The notes: generated by a model from the letters alone, not told the origin. A stretch of DNA of 64,000 nt from Doryteuthis pealeii (GCA_023376005.1 CM042152.1:86071856-86135855); one strand, 5' to 3'; shown: positions 11,650 to 23,329, numbered from the stretch's first letter. Numbers and translations: made by a program.

Positions 11650-12324
11650 TCTATATATAGTCTACCTTTTAACAAATTAAAATAATAAATCATAAAAAAA
11701 CCTCACAATGGAAATTTTGTTTGATTATTGATGAGGTTTTTTCTTTATCTTGGAGTTTTATTCCAATGACTGTTAATAAAAGATTTCAAAATGAAATGTG
11801 TTTAGCCCCAAATTTTGACTTGTTTTGCTCACAGGAGCTCAAGAAAATTGTTTATGGTAACAAATTTTAAATGAACCAAAATTTCTTTTTAAAGTTGTGA
11901 CTGCGGATTAGAAAATAATTTCTCAATGGTTTTGGGTACCTCCGAATATATGCTTGGTGGTCATGGCAATTATGCACTTGCCAGTGGTTAGTATCAAAAC
12001 TCAAGTAAAAAGCTGTGGGTTTGAATGCAGATTTTAAAAGCAGGCAGGCCCTTCCCACATGGAAGGTGGTGACTACAAAATCTTATTCTTTGTTTGGCCT
12101 AATGACAAACTCAGCTACATTTACTAAACATTTTTTCCATTATAAGCATTAAGGCTTTAAAAAGTTATTCAATAACCCATAATGATTTCAGATGTTAAAA
12201 AAAAAGAAAGAAAAAAAACAAATCATAAGTGGATCAAAGGGATTTTGAAGCTAGTTTTCTTGAGAAAATTATTTTTTGTAGATTGTAGAAAAACCTAAGA
12301 AGTAATTAAAATCTTTGGATAACA
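11650..12324. other. Non-coding stretch
   Basis: No gene or family member is recognised. A short imperfect inverted repeat (AAAACCTCA near 11698, TGAGGTTTT near 11731) is present. Confidence 0.45.
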
Positions 12325-12329
12325 GGAAC

Positions 12330-12800
12330 TGTAGCTGTCGCCTTTGAGTGCGCCTAATAGTTAGATATATTTATTTTTCTACCCTTAAATTTGGACAGTG
12401 TAAGGGAAACAACTCTGTTAGGGTCTGATAATCAAGTGGACCCACAGGGCCTGAATGGCATTATGGGAAGATCAACAGATATCCTTAGGGCAAAATAGGG
12501 ACTTCCGCCAGGCTGATGCAGCAAAAAGGTTGTGTGGAAAATACTGTCCTAAAATTAGAATTTTAGTTTTTAGTTAGTTCTCGGTACTGGTACGGTGCAC
12601 AGGTATGTTTCTTTCCAATTTTCCCGTGAAGTTGCTGGCATTTGTTAAAGACCCTTTTTGTAAATTAGTAATTGTTTTATACCCCATTTTATTTCAGTAT
12701 TTCACGGTGTTTGGAAGTAAATAAAATCTTCTACATTCAATATCAGTCGTCTTCGTGTCATCAATACATCACCAGAAAATATTACCAGGGAACTGCTACA
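12330..12800 (+). mobile_element. Solo LTR of a second family, 471 bp
   Basis: The unit begins TGTAGC and ends GCTACA, a 6-bp terminal inverted repeat. It is flanked by a perfect 5-bp duplication GGAAC (12325-12329 and 12801-12805). An AATAAA signal at 12720-12725 lies about 75 bp before the 3' end, as expected at an R/U5 boundary. No internal region is attached, so it is a solo LTR left by LTR-LTR recombination. A 5-bp duplication suits Ty3/gypsy or BEL/Pao elements, but the sequence does not settle which. Confidence 0.8.
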
Positions 12801-12805
12801 GGAAC

Positions 12806-13426
12806 TTTAAGACAAAGGATAATCACTGAAATACTTTAAATTCTATAATGCAGTATTTGCATAGAGTGAATTTGAATCACTTGATTTGATCTTGTTCAAA
12901 TATAAACCATTGTCTTGTTTTGTTTATATCATTTCTATAATGTATCACTTTATATAAGAAAGAAAGTGGCTGTTTAAAAAAACAAGGAATACACATTTTA
13001 CAGTTGCTGGAACTGAAAAAAATTATTAATAACCAAAGATAAGAATGGAATTATGAAATTTTATTTAATTAGGATGGCTGAGTTTTTAATGCACATTATA
13101 AGTGACATAATAGCTGCCACTGGAAGAGGATACTCCAAAGGTTTTTTGAAAATATCTTGGGTTTAGACCTAAGTTAAAAAGAAGTACATAAGTCTAATTC
13201 ACTCAGAAAGGGAATAAAAGTATCATCTGCAGGAGAACCCCCTGGGTATAGTGGAACATTCTGGGGTGAAATTAATTAAAAAATTCATAATGTACAGAAA
13301 ATAAATAAAATTGGTGTCTGCAAACAAAGAAGTCTAAATTGATCTTGGAAACAAATTAAGAAAAGTCTAGGGTGAGCCACATTGTACCTGAGTGAGAACT
13401 TAACTATCCAATGCTTATCAAATAAT
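12806..13426. other. Non-coding stretch
   Basis: I see no gene, repeat or RNA signature that I can support. Confidence 0.45.
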
Positions 13427-13431
13427 GGGGT

Positions 13432-13735
13432 TATTGAAGTCAGTCAGCCAGTCTACTGTTGGTTTGAACAACAGCAACTGGCTAAGTATAACTGAAGCAG
13501 TGTCCAAGACAGTTGGTATTTATGGAAATCAAGAATAGTCCATTCATGTATTTGTGTGATTCCATTCCTTGAGTTCTGATTGGCTGCTTGGTTTCTATGA
13601 TGTTGTAGAGTTTCATAAATACCCTGTCATTCTGCAGTAGGATATCAACAAGATAGGTTAGTATTCAGTTACGACTACTTGTTGCCGCATCTTACCAATT
13701 CGACAGTAATTGGAACTTAGCTTCATTATTCTACA
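13432..13735 (-). mobile_element. Solo LTR, family LTR-A
   Basis: This 304-bp copy belongs to the TGTAGAAT subfamily, with its start reading CTACA at 13731-13735 on the plus strand. Flanks GGGGT (13427-13431) and GGGAT (13736-13740) are a 5-bp duplication with one difference, suggesting an older insertion. Confidence 0.75.
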
Positions 13736-13740
13736 GGGAT

Positions 13741-14510
13741 CAAAGTAATTGACAAGTCTGGGTTACTGGACCAATTAAAGCGATGGTGCTGCCAATTTAA
13801 GCTGCTACCAAGGTTGATGTGGCTACTCATGGTGTATGATGTTTAAATGTCTTGAATGGAGATTATCCAACAGAAGCTTAATGTTGCCTTGATAAAATGG
13901 TTGGGTGTGCTGCAGCTGCTCTTTAACATTGCCCTGCATGTGCACTTGTTGTGGTTGTGCATGTGCACTTGTGGTTGTCCACATTGTGGAGAAATTCAAA
14001 TGTACACAAGTTAGTGATGATGCTATGACAGTCACTTGATGTTGCTATTACAGGAGACACTCTACAACTCTACAACCAGACAGGAAGTGTCAGTAACTGA
14101 TGAGGCAGTAGATAGTGTCCAATTCTAAGACAGATGTTTGATTATCTGGCATTGGTTATGCACCACTGCAGAAGCGGTGGAGTGAGGCAAGTATAACTGG
14201 CAGAAGGGATCTTTCAGTTTACCAGGCATGGAGGGAAGAACAAAAAGTGTACCAGAACAGTCCAGGAGCATGAACCACTTGGGAAGGCATATGTGAGAAG
14301 TCCTAGTCATTGGGACAGATATACAAATATTTTTGTGTATGTGAATTTATATGGGTTCATTTACTGGTTACTTATTATTTTACAAAATTATTCCATGTGA
14401 TATTTGTACTTGAATCAAAGATGGCAGCCCTTATATATATGTATGTATATTAAAGATGGCAGTCCTTATATATATGTATGTATATATGTGTATTTGGGCA
14501 GCATTCTTTC
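13741..14510. other. Slightly GC-richer unique DNA
   Basis: Base composition is more balanced here than around it, with GTTGTGGTTGTGCATGTGC at about 13947 as the only internal repetition. Short frames of 60-70 codons occur on the minus strand, but none shows a recognisable domain. It could be a transcribed non-coding exon or an eroded repeat; I cannot tell. Two copies of AAAGATGGCAG plus a CCTTATATATATG tail lie at 14417-14480. Confidence 0.35.
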
Positions 14511-14514
14511 ATTT

Positions 14515-14711
14515 ATACATGTAGAATTAAACAGAAGACACATCTCCTGTTTAACAATTTTATTTTTGATCTTTTCGAGTTTTCTGGCCAACTTTTAATG
14601 TTTGGGTGGTATTCGTGGATAAGTCCACCAAAGTGCCGAAAGAACTCGGGACCTGAACTTTGGTGGACTTATCCACGAATTTCACCCAAACGTGTTTAAT
14701 TCTACATGTAT
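14515..14711. mobile_element. MITE-like nested palindrome
   Basis: Outer arms ATACATGTAGAATTAAAC (14515-14532) and GTTTAATTCTACATGTAT (14694-14711) are perfect inverted repeats. Inside, about 33-bp arms at 14601-14633 and 14658-14690 pair (TTCGTGGATAAGTCCACCAA against its complement) around a short loop. No transposase is present. TA-rich flanks would hide a TA target duplication. Confidence 0.7.
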
Positions 14712-14727
14712 GTATAATATATATATG

Positions 14728-14758
<31 letters not shown>

Positions 14759-17490
14759 ATATATGTGCATAGGGTGAAGCTAACCTGTTTTAAGTAATCT
14801 GTATTTAATTAAAAAATAGAATTATGGGTCTGTATTTATCCCACCCGTTCACCACAAGCAGGATTTGACACGAGGTCAATTTTTTATGCAGTTGGTTTGA
14901 ATTCATTTTTCCTTTTCCTAGACTAGTAGCCTTACCAGGACTAAATAATCCAGTCTTCCCTGCTATTAACTGATAACTGGGGAGAGAACAAAAATTAATG
15001 CCTTTCTCAATGGAATTAGTATGAAGGGAAACATAAACGGCCTTGTCAAGGATTTGAAATTTGATTGTTGATTCCAACCAATTCCTATGATGATAAATAT
15101 TACACAGACATTCCTCTGACAGAATTGTATGTAGTTTTCTTTGTTTATTCAAATCATCTTACAAGTCTATGGAAATGTATTTCTTTGTTTATTTTTTATC
15201 AATGATGCTTTGAGGATTATTTGAATAAATTGTTTGTCAGATTTTAATTACTTACAAACATGTTATTCATCATCTTTTATATATAAATATATTTACACAC
15301 GTACATTTTGTGATAACTTAATGTAATTTTTTTTTTTTTGGTATACATTTCTATTCTTATATTTTTCACATTCATCATTTTTTCCCCTTTTCATAAATGT
15401 CTGTGTTTCATGCAAAATTTTGTTCCATTACACAATTTATTTCTAGAAAAAAAACAAAAAAAAAGTGGAAATTTTTCAACAGAAGGATATTTTTCTAAAT
15501 ATAGAACTAATCATTTTTACAAAATAATAAGTTTTTGCTTCTTCAAACTCTTCTAGTGAGCACACAACCACATTGTAAACTTTCTTTTTTTCCTTCCAGA
15601 TCCGCACATATTTTATTTTATTTTTTTATAGTTTATATCAGAATCATTATTATCATTGTTGCAATAACTTGAATGCTAATCATCTTCATCGAAAGGCTAT
15701 TCAAAATGTCTGCTGACTAAACTTGATTTCATAAGCAGTAATTTTCACAGTGAATAGTATGTTTTTTTGGGTTTCTTTTTTTTATGTTAATCAAATTCTG
15801 GAAGAAAAAAAAATTTTTTTTTTCAACATCACAATAATTTAAATTGAGAAATATTTGAATAGAGTTGAACACAATTATCTCTTGAAAATGTTGAGAAAAG
15901 ATCTTTTTATTGTATTTTATGTTAGATGCATCAGCCATGAATAACTTTTTGTTTGACTATTTAGATGCCAAAATCTTTCTAATGATTCATATTTACTTGG
16001 AAATTCAATGATTTGCTAAAATCAATTTCTTAGCTTGAAGCCAGCATTTACTTATTGTAGTGTAATTTTAATCAGACAACTCTAATTGCACTACTTAAAG
16101 TATATCCTGTAGTCAGTATCTCATGTGAACAATTCACTTTCAGTGTGGACCAGTTCATATGTTTAAAAGCTTTAAACTAACAAAAGTTTTTTCTTTTAAA
16201 TCTTAAGTAAATGTATTAAAAGAAATTAAGACATTTTAGATTAATTTGCCTTTGGGTTTCAAGAAACATTTGTTCAATAAAAAAAAACCAGCAATCAGAA
16301 GCTTGAATACTTGCAATGATTCCACGTGCAAATAAGAGTTATTGAGAACATTACTATTGAATCAATGCTTAAATAAATAATCTAATTATATTAGCAGTTA
16401 TTTAAAACTGATCATTTCCAACTGGTGAGAGAAAATTTCATTAAATTATCTCCCCTGTTTTTTTTTTCAATTAACAATTGCTGTGTTACAGCTTTTTCAA
16501 AATTAAAACCTTGAAGTCATAACACACTTGGAATTGATCAGTTTGAAAGTGTTAAGATATCAGAATGAAAAAATAATAAAAAAAAAAAAAGGTTGACTCT
16601 ATTTGAGAATATGAGTGAAGGGGGAACTCCTTTGAGTTTTTAAGTTGTCTCAATGAGTGTTTAAAATCTACTCATACATATCAAGTATCTCTTATCTCTT
16701 TAGTTGCCACCTCATTTGCTTAGAGACAAATCAAATTATTTCCTATGAGTCTACTAAATCTCTATTAAAAACTTGAAAACTATATCACATGTGCCTTATA
16801 AATAAAAACTGAAGAAATAACCTCATTTATTTCTCCAAATCATTTTTTCCTGCTTTTTTATGTTTTTTTTTTTTTTTTTTAATTTTAAAAATTATTTTTT
16901 TATGGGAGTGGGGGTATTGATTGTTTACCTATCTTTTTTTTCTCCTTCTTTTTCTTTCCTTTTTTTTTTGTCTTGGATTTCTTCCAATATTTCTATTTTG
17001 ATGCTATTTACTGTTTGTTATTTTTGTCTCACTTTTCCCCAGTTCTTTCTTCAATTCCCTTTGAAACTTTTCAGTCAATTTCTAACTGAAAACCAATTTC
17101 ATGCAGAACCAGTGCCATAACCAACTAGCATGCTCTGTTCTCGGTCCAAAATGAAACATAAATTCATACATTTCTTTTATGACTTTATGATGAGAGAAAA
17201 ATAACTTTAGGGAGTGAAAGAGAAAAATGGTACTTTTGAGTATTGTGGACAAAAATGATCAGGTAGCAAAGTTTTTCTCAAAGTAGAGTTGATGAAAAAT
17301 ATTTATTATCATATTTGATGGCAAATAAGACTCCTCTACAAAAAAAAAAAAAAAAAATGAAAAAAAAAAAAAAAAAAATCTTTATCCAAATACAATAAAT
17401 TATCAAAACTTGTACTTTGTTTAAATATATTAAACATAAATGCTGACTCATGGTGATTCTTATATGCCATCAAATACTATTAAAAAAAAG
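14712..17490. other. Long featureless AT-rich region
   Basis: About 2.8 kb without a supported gene. It holds long homopolymers (poly-T near 16863 and 16940, poly-A near 17341 and 17362) and TA runs near 14720-14765. The frames of 60-115 codons are dominated by Phe, Leu and Lys from the T/A runs and carry no recognisable domain. Confidence 0.55.
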
Positions 17491-17724
17491 TAAAGTCGTG
17501 GGGGGGGGTGTCTAAAGTCAGTCAGCCAGACAGCAAGGGAGTATATCCCCTTTTCACTAGAACCAGACCAAGGAGATTGTTTTTACATCTGAGATGGAGC
17601 GCCACACCTACCATCAGCTCCTTACTTTACCACACAGATCCCTGTGCTACTCATACACTGAGTTGGTGAGGACCAGTATCGAACCAGGAACCTTGTGTTT
17701 CCCAGTCCTACTGACTGAGCTGAT
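17491..17724 (-). mobile_element. SINE-1 copy, reverse orientation
   Basis: Near full-length copy: the tail TAAAGTCGTGGGG with a G run expanded to nine is at the left, followed by GGAGTATATCCCCTTTTCAC, CACACCTACCATCAGCTCC and the reversed B box (TATCGAACCAGGAACC). The A box is eroded at the right end. Confidence 0.8.
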
Positions 17725-17934
17725 ATGTAAAATTCTCTGACCTTTTATTGGAGCACAAATAATTTTCAACTTTGATTACTTGTAACTTTAAAATGCTTCT
17801 GACACTTCACTTCATTGTTGAAGTATGAAAGAATTAACTGAGATGAAGCCTAAGTTGAGACTCTGACTGACATTTATCATTTTGTCATTAAAAGAAAAAG
17901 TCTAAATTTCACTATTTCAAGAAGAAGAATTTCA

Positions 17935-18420
17935 AGCAGGTCAAGTGAAGCTAATTTTTATTTTCACAAAATGGCATGCAAAGAAAACCCCTTGCAGCGC
18001 ACAAAGAATATAGCAGGCCAACACAATGGTTTTTTTTTGGTTTTTTTTTTCGCTTTATGACTACCAAGATACTCAGAAGTTCAAGTATATTTTCTGGGGA
18101 GATGAGTCATGTTTTGAACTGTTTACTGTTGCTCCATTGTATTGTCTCTGAAGGTCAGGTGAAAGATTCAATCTAAAATGCCAAAATGAAACATGGAGAA
18201 GGTGGAATTATGTTATGTTGGGTGTTGTCTGCATTTACCATTGGTGAACTGGTACAATGCAAAAAAAAAAAACATCTATATAAAGGGATACTAAAATGTA
18301 TTATGAAAAAGGTTGCTTGTGCAAATCTGAAGAAGTTGTGGAAATGAAAAGCAAAAGGCCATTTTCTAACAAGATAATATTCCAGCACATGTGATAAGAA
18401 CAAACAAAATCATGTTTTAG
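17935..18420 (+). pseudogene. Tc1/mariner-like transposase relic
   Basis: Translations in shifting frames give pieces in transposase order. FWGDESCFELF at about 18095-18125 matches the Tc1 'W..VLFSDES.F' region with the catalytic Asp. Next comes NETWRRWNYVMLG / HGEGGIMLWVLSAF at about 18185-18235, the 'KHGGGSVMVWGC' region. Then QDNIPAHVIRTNKIMF at about 18371-18418 matches 'QQDNDPKHTSK'. At least two frameshifts and internal stops separate the pieces, so it is inactive. Terminal repeats were not found. The catalytic-domain order was recognised from family knowledge. Confidence 0.7.
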
Positions 18421-18489
18421 TGTCAGTCTTATTTCACAATATTTTCACCTGACTGGTGACCATATTTTAAAATCATATAGAGAACATAG

Positions 18490-18592
18490 TTATTTACTAA
18501 GCTTAGATGTAGCACAAGGCCAGAAGTATTGGACACCCAGTGAGAATCAAACTAACTACCAATGGCCTGGCTAACCATTATGCCATGTATAT
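18490..18592 (-). mobile_element. SINE-4 copy, reverse orientation
   Basis: It reads ACCCAGTGAGAATCAAACT then GGCTAACCATTATGCCATGT, the reverse of the family's B and A boxes, with the 3' part (ACTAAGCTTAGATGTAGCAC) at the left. Confidence 0.65.
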
Positions 18593-18612
18593 AGAGAATA
18601 TGTTCATATTAA

Positions 18613-18905
18613 GCGTGTGAGGTAATGGTTAAAGTCATGGGAAATGGACGTGTTGCCCCAAGTTCAAATCCTGGATGTGGTAATTGCATTTCACATAGCG
18701 CTAATACCCTTGGGAAAGGTATGAATCCTAATCTCCCTCCAGCTATGGATAAATAGTAGGGCACACTGGGCTCTTTAACCTTGGTTAGGCAACCGCTCTA
18801 GGAGAAGGAAAACTCTGAATTCAAACCTGTTAAACTCTGCTTAAGAAATTGACCTTGTGTCACATACTGCTTGTACGAAGGGGTTGGTATATATATATAT
18901 ATATT
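18613..18905 (+). mobile_element. SINE-3 copy
   Basis: Full-length copy with GTAATGGTTAAAGTCATGGG (A box region), AGTTCAAATCCTGG (B box), the TAATACCCTTGGGAAAGGTA core and a GGGTTGG end followed by TA repeats. It sits between two SINE-4 copies. Confidence 0.85.
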
Positions 18906-18989
18906 AGTTTTTCAACAAATCAATTTTGAAAAGTTTAATGCCAAGTGCTAAGCTTAAAATTAAGTTATTTTTTTTAATTTTTAAAAAGT

Positions 18990-19080
18990 ATTGGGCACCC
19001 AGTGAGAATCAAACTCACTACCAATGATCTGCTGATCTAACTGGCTAACCATTATACTATGTATATAGAGAACATATATG
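18990..19080 (-). mobile_element. SINE-4 copy, reverse orientation
   Basis: It has GCACCCAGTGAGAATCAAAC, then TGGCTAACCATTATACTATG, the tRNA-like half of the family. Unlike the copy at 18490 it contains an extra GATCTGCTGATCTAA between the boxes. The family's 3' part is missing at the left, where the copy is preceded by a T-rich run. Confidence 0.65.
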
Positions 19081-19242
19081 TTCATGTAAAAGCAAAACTT
19101 GATGGAGAAACATTGATGTGATAACACAAACATGAGATATTTTGCCTTAATGACAGTTTAAAAAAAAAAGATAACAGAAAATTAATCCTATAGTTTTTGC
19201 ACAAACACACATGCACTGTTTTATAACATTGTTTTATATCTT

Positions 19243-19535
19243 ACTAGAAGTGGCTACCCAGCATTGCTTGGGTATAGGGATGATTGACCATGGTATATTG
19301 ATTTGTTTTACTTTGGGATTTTAAGTAGAATTTCAATGCTATTTCTATGTATATTTTAATTTTTAAAATATCTTCAAATATAAATCAAATCTTCATAATT
19401 TTTGAGCAAAATGTAAGAACCAGTGATATTTAATGTGTATATATATTTACTTTGTCATTAATTATTTTATTTTTGTAGTTTCATCCCGAAATACATACTT
19501 ACATGCACACCAACTGCCCTTTATATATCTATAGA
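19243..19535 (-). mobile_element. Non-autonomous Helitron
   Basis: On the minus strand it starts TCTATAGATATATAAAGGGC, preceded by A. It ends with a hairpin (CCCAAGC, loop, GCTGGG), nine bases, then CTAGT at 19247-19243. These are Helitron hallmarks: 5' TC, 3' hairpin and a CTRRT end. The 3' flank is A instead of the usual T, so insertion between A and T is not perfectly shown. No Rep/helicase is encoded. Related copies lie at 55392-55812 and 63351-63776. Confidence 0.65.
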
Positions 19536-20610
19536 TTTATATTTGTTAGAATGAGAAAACAATTGCAAAAAATGATAAATACAGCTTGCCTCATTTTTAT
19601 TTCTTCAGGAGTGTAAATTGAATGAAATTATCAAAATAGAAAATAATTAGGTAATATTTTTTTAAGTATCTTGTTTAAATATTATATTTTTATGTTTCCA
19701 AGATACACCTGATAAAGTAATTATTAAAACAGTATAATTGGTTTCAATTTACTTATACAATTCTACAACCACTTTTTTTTTTTTTCTTTTTTCCTTTTTT
19801 TTTATTAGGAACATGTGGTTTAAATCAACATTCCTAAACATAGCCTGATTTATCAATTGTATTTTAATTAAGATTATATCTAATTGAAATCACTTTTGAC
19901 TGATGCCAATTAGAAATAAGCTCTTTGAACATTGAAACTTTAGGTAAGTCTCATAATTAACGAGGAAGAGAAAAAGGTGCTAGAAATTTAAACATCAAAA
20001 GTAAAATAGAAGAACAAAGAAAAATTGATCTGTTTGGCCTGTATCTGATTTTATGACCGAGCTAATGTTTCTATTCACGTTTAGACTGTCTGTTGTTAGA
20101 GCAAAGGGCAATGAATATAAATATATGAAAAAGTCCTTGTCGCAGACAGAATAAAAGACATTCTAATAAAACAATACTGCTTTTTATAGAATATAACAAA
20201 TATTCTTATTTTGGAGAACAGGGAGAATTTTGTGTGATTTATGCACTGTTGCAAAATTGAAGGAAGAAAATCATTGAGGATATCAGGGAACAACAATATC
20301 TGTAGATCATTTATTTCAATCAAATGACATGAACAAATAACTGGTATTTCAGTGTAAACTCCATTAAATGTTTTGGAAACATCTCATTACTGAATTCACA
20401 ATCACTTTACACTTTTTTCTAATTTTTCTTCTATAGTTTATTCACAGTAAATAAAAATTTAAAAAATTAATGATAGTATTTGAGTGAAAGAAGATTCTAT
20501 TAACATGAAATTATGTTTAAAAGAAAATTTTGTCATTTAAAAAAAGAATAGTTGTGCCTGTTATTAAAGAGATGATTAAGATAAAACAAACACTGGAAAT
20601 TTTAATGCTT
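19536..20610. other. Non-coding AT-rich stretch
   Basis: No gene or repeat family is recognised. It contains poly-T near 19772-19805. Confidence 0.5.
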
Positions 20611-20688
20611 GGCTGGGTTAGCTCAGTTGGTAGAGCGTTCGGCTAGAAACCACAAGGTTCCTAGTTTGATACCGGCCTCACCAACTCT
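20611..20688 (+). mobile_element. SINE-1 head only
   Basis: It carries GGCTGGGTTAGCTCAGTTGG and the B box (AGTTTGATACCGG) but stops at CACCAACTC, where the 20701 segment begins. It is truncated to the tRNA-like head. Confidence 0.75.
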
Positions 20689-20700
20689 TATACAAATATG

Positions 20701-21045
20701 ACTTATATAAATATAGTTTGGTATATTTATAAATAAAAAAATGCTCAATATCTGTAGTGGAGCATATATATCTACATTAGGATAGCATAGACACAGCCAA
20801 CCAATGGTCCAATGATCACATAGGTGAGAAACTGACAGTCACCCAACACTGTTGACATTGGGTTTATGCTACATATAACCCAACAAAAACATATAGTGAA
20901 ATTTTTATTAGAGCAATGCATTAAAATGTTCTTAAAGAATAAAAAAAAATTCCAGTTCAATTTGTAACTTATGATAATTTTGTAATGTCTTTATAGAGGC
21001 TGAAAGTCATTTTTTAAACATCCAAATTAGAATTGATAACTATGA
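20701..21045 (-). repeat. Segment shared in inverted orientation with 36538-36862
   Basis: About 340 bp match the reverse complement of 36538-36862 almost base for base, apart from small indels such as an extra ATATATCTA near 20765. The minus strand has a 62-codon frame whose counterpart at 36624 differs at a few residues, but this follows from overall DNA identity and no domain is recognised. In both places a SINE-1 copy lies on the same side. It may be an unlisted repeat or a small inverted duplication. Confidence 0.75.
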
Positions 21046-21068
21046 AATACTAATTAGTATCCTTTACA

Positions 21069-21324
21069 GGCTGGGTTAGCTCAGTTGGTAGAGCGTTCGG
21101 CTAGAAACCACAAGGTTCCTAGTTTAATACCAGCCTTTGCCAACTCAGCGTATGAGTAGCACAGGGATCTGTGTGGTAAAGTAAAGAGCTGATGGTAGGT
21201 GTGGTGCTCCACCTCAGATGCAAAAAACAATCTCCTTGGTCTAGCACTAGTGAAAAGACGATAGACTCCCTGCTGATTGGCTGATACCGAATTTAGGCCA
21301 CCCTGACGACTTTACTTTATTTAC
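21069..21324 (+). mobile_element. Full-length SINE-1
   Basis: Nearly complete copy from GGCTGGGTTAGCTCAGTTGG, through GGTAGGTGTGGTGCTCCACC, CAATCTCCTTGGTCTAGC and TGCTGATTGGCTGATACCG, to the GACTTTACTTTATTTA end. At about 255 bp it serves as the window's reference copy. Confidence 0.85.
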
Positions 21325-21475
21325 ATTTAATAAAGCAGATGGATATTTGTTTTATTTAAAATTAAAAAGTTTAAGGAAGCTTTTTAGGTTGAGTCCCCAT
21401 GGCATAGTTGCTAACGAGCTGGATTGTGACATTATAGTAAGCAATTTTGAATTCTCGTCTATTATGTTCACTTTC

Positions 21476-21531
21476 AGACTAATACCCTTGGGAAAGGTAT
21501 TAAGTCTCTCATCCTCCTTGTTATGTTCTCC
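21476..21531 (+). mobile_element. SINE-3 core fragment
   Basis: Only the body core remains (TAATACCCTTGGGAAAGGTA, then CTCATCCTCC), directly abutting the LTR-A copy to its right. It is probably a remnant cut short by the LTR insertion or by recombination. Confidence 0.55.
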
Positions 21532-21828
21532 TACAAGAATAATTAAAGTTCCAATTACCGTCGAACTGGGAAGACAAGGCAACAAACGGTTGTAACTGAA
21601 ATACAAACCCGAATGCCACAAAGTCCACTGCAAAATGACAAAGTATATATAAGACTCCACAATTCATTCAAATCAAGCAGCCAATCAGAACTCAAGGAAT
21701 GGAATCACCCAGATTCATGGATGGATCATTCTTGATTCCTATTTATACCAACTGTCTTGGACACTGCTTGAGTTGTACTTAGTAAGCTGCTGTTATTAAA
21801 ACCAACAGTAGACTAACTGACTTCAATA
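21532..21828 (+). mobile_element. LTR-A copy
   Basis: The start is slightly changed (TACAAGAATAATTAAAG), the TATA box GTATATATAAGACTCC is near 21643 and the end is GACTTCAATA. No matching target duplication is seen. A LINE-tail-like AT-rich stretch (GGTATGCCATTGAATAAAG) follows at about 21858. Confidence 0.8.
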
Positions 21829-22150
21829 AATTTGGCATTGAATAACCTATGAAAGTTGGTATGCCATTGAATAAAGAAATGAAATGAAACCATCAAGGAC
21901 ACTTTTTGATCTAGTAATTAATGTAATGATAGTATTCAAAGTTCTTAGACAAAGTTTTATCAGCACCCCCAAATAGTTATTTTAAAAATGTAGTGTTACA
22001 CAGATATACAGAAAGAGTGACAGTGCTTTACTAATTAGATTACAAATGTTAACCCACTAATTCAACAGAAATAAGATGAAAGAAAAACTATCCAAAAATT
22101 AAGAATGCTTTTCAATCTGTTATAAAAACTGAATAATATAAACCTTTTTT

Positions 22151-22341
22151 GGTCATTTCCTATAAGTCTAACATAAACAAAGGGGAAACACTCTTTACTG
22201 ATAAATTTTTATTATTTATTTATTGATCTTACTAGGAAAAAAGATGGGGTAGAGGGTTAGGGTTAGTTTAATGGGAAAATAAATAATTTATCAGTCAAGA
22301 GTGGTTTCCCTTTGTTTATGTTAGACTTATAGGAAATAACC
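22151..22341. mobile_element. MITE-like inverted repeat, 191 bp
   Basis: Arms at 22151-22207 and 22284-22341 pair along about 57 bp (GGTCATTTCCTATAAGTCTA against its complement ending GGAAATAACC). The roughly 75-bp centre is AT-rich and contains GGTTAGGGTTAG. No coding capacity exists. Confidence 0.75.
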
Positions 22342-22794
22342 ACTATTTCTTTCTAGTTCTACTATTTAGAGCTAGGTGACATATTTCTATTAAAGTCTAT
22401 TTATATTTATTTATCTCAGTCATATGGATTATTGATGTATCTTACTCGACTTGGAATCCGATACCTTTAAGCATTAACTTATAGTGAGAATCTGACATGT
22501 GAAGAATGGATTTCAAGGGAGATCAATGTTGTGTCATGTGAATACCATTGACCTTGAGTGACCTTTTTTTCGACTCCTTCCCTGATAATAAGATTTATTT
22601 TTCAAGCAAAAAGAAATGATTATTAACCAATCCTCTTCCACACATGTTTCAAAATTCTTCATTTCAGATCAGTGATAATATTCCCATTCCTTTTGCTGAT
22701 CTAAAGGATTGCCAAGTAATATCAATATCAACGTATCATTTATTTCAATCTTATTCATGGTACAATGGTACTTTCTCACTCTCCCTGTGACACG

Positions 22795-23314
22795 AAAATA
22801 CTTGCAAACATTTAAAATTACTCTTCCTCCCAACCGTCAGTGTACCATATTCTCAATGACCTGTAACTAGCGAAGAGAATTTGCTTTCAACTGGAGAAGT
22901 AGGAGGGTCAGCCTCAAAATTGCAATGTGCAGGGGAAAGTAAAAGTAAAAGTAAAATCAATGGGGTGGTCTAAAGTCGGTATCAGCCAGACAGCGAGGTA
23001 GTCTATCCCCTTTTCAATAGCGCTAGATCAAGGAGATTGTTTTTGCATTTGAGGTGGAGCACCACACCTACCATCAGCTCCTCACTTTACCGCACAGATC
23101 CCTGTGCTACTCATATGCTGAGTTGGCGAGGGCCGGTATCAAACCAGGAACCTTATGGTTCCTAGTCACACGCTCTACCGACTGAGAGTAAAGCATCAAT
23201 ATCATTTTGCAAGGCAGTTCTTTGTCCTACTTATTTACTAGTTAGAGGTCATTGAGAATGTGGGGTACACTAGTGGTTGGGAGGAAGTGTAATTTTAAAT
23301 ATTTGCAAGTATTT
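22795..23314. repeat. Inverted repeat element with SINE inside
   Basis: Arms at 22795-22870 and 23238-23314 are inverted copies (AATACTTGCAAACATTTAAA and CTTCCTCCCAACC against their complements) at roughly 80-85% identity by eye. The centre is occupied mainly by the reverse SINE-1 at 22936-23188, so the original element was probably about 270 bp before the SINE arrived. Confidence 0.65.
22936..23188 (-). mobile_element. SINE-1 copy, reverse orientation
   Basis: Full-length copy whose 3' end is extended by AAGTAAAAGTAAAAGTAAAA at the left, a simple tail typical of SINE-1 (the GACTTTACTTT end repeated). It sits inside the inverted-repeat element. Confidence 0.82.
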
Positions 23315-23329
23315 TGTTGAGTTTTGTAG

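Noticed and set aside
20772..20960. Small conserved protein shared with 36624-36821
   Set aside because: Protein similarity simply follows near-identical DNA including flanking non-coding bases; no sign of coding constraint.
22240..22270. Telomere-like TTAGGG repeats (GGTTAGGGTTAG)
   Set aside because: Only two units in the centre of a MITE-like inverted repeat; not an array.
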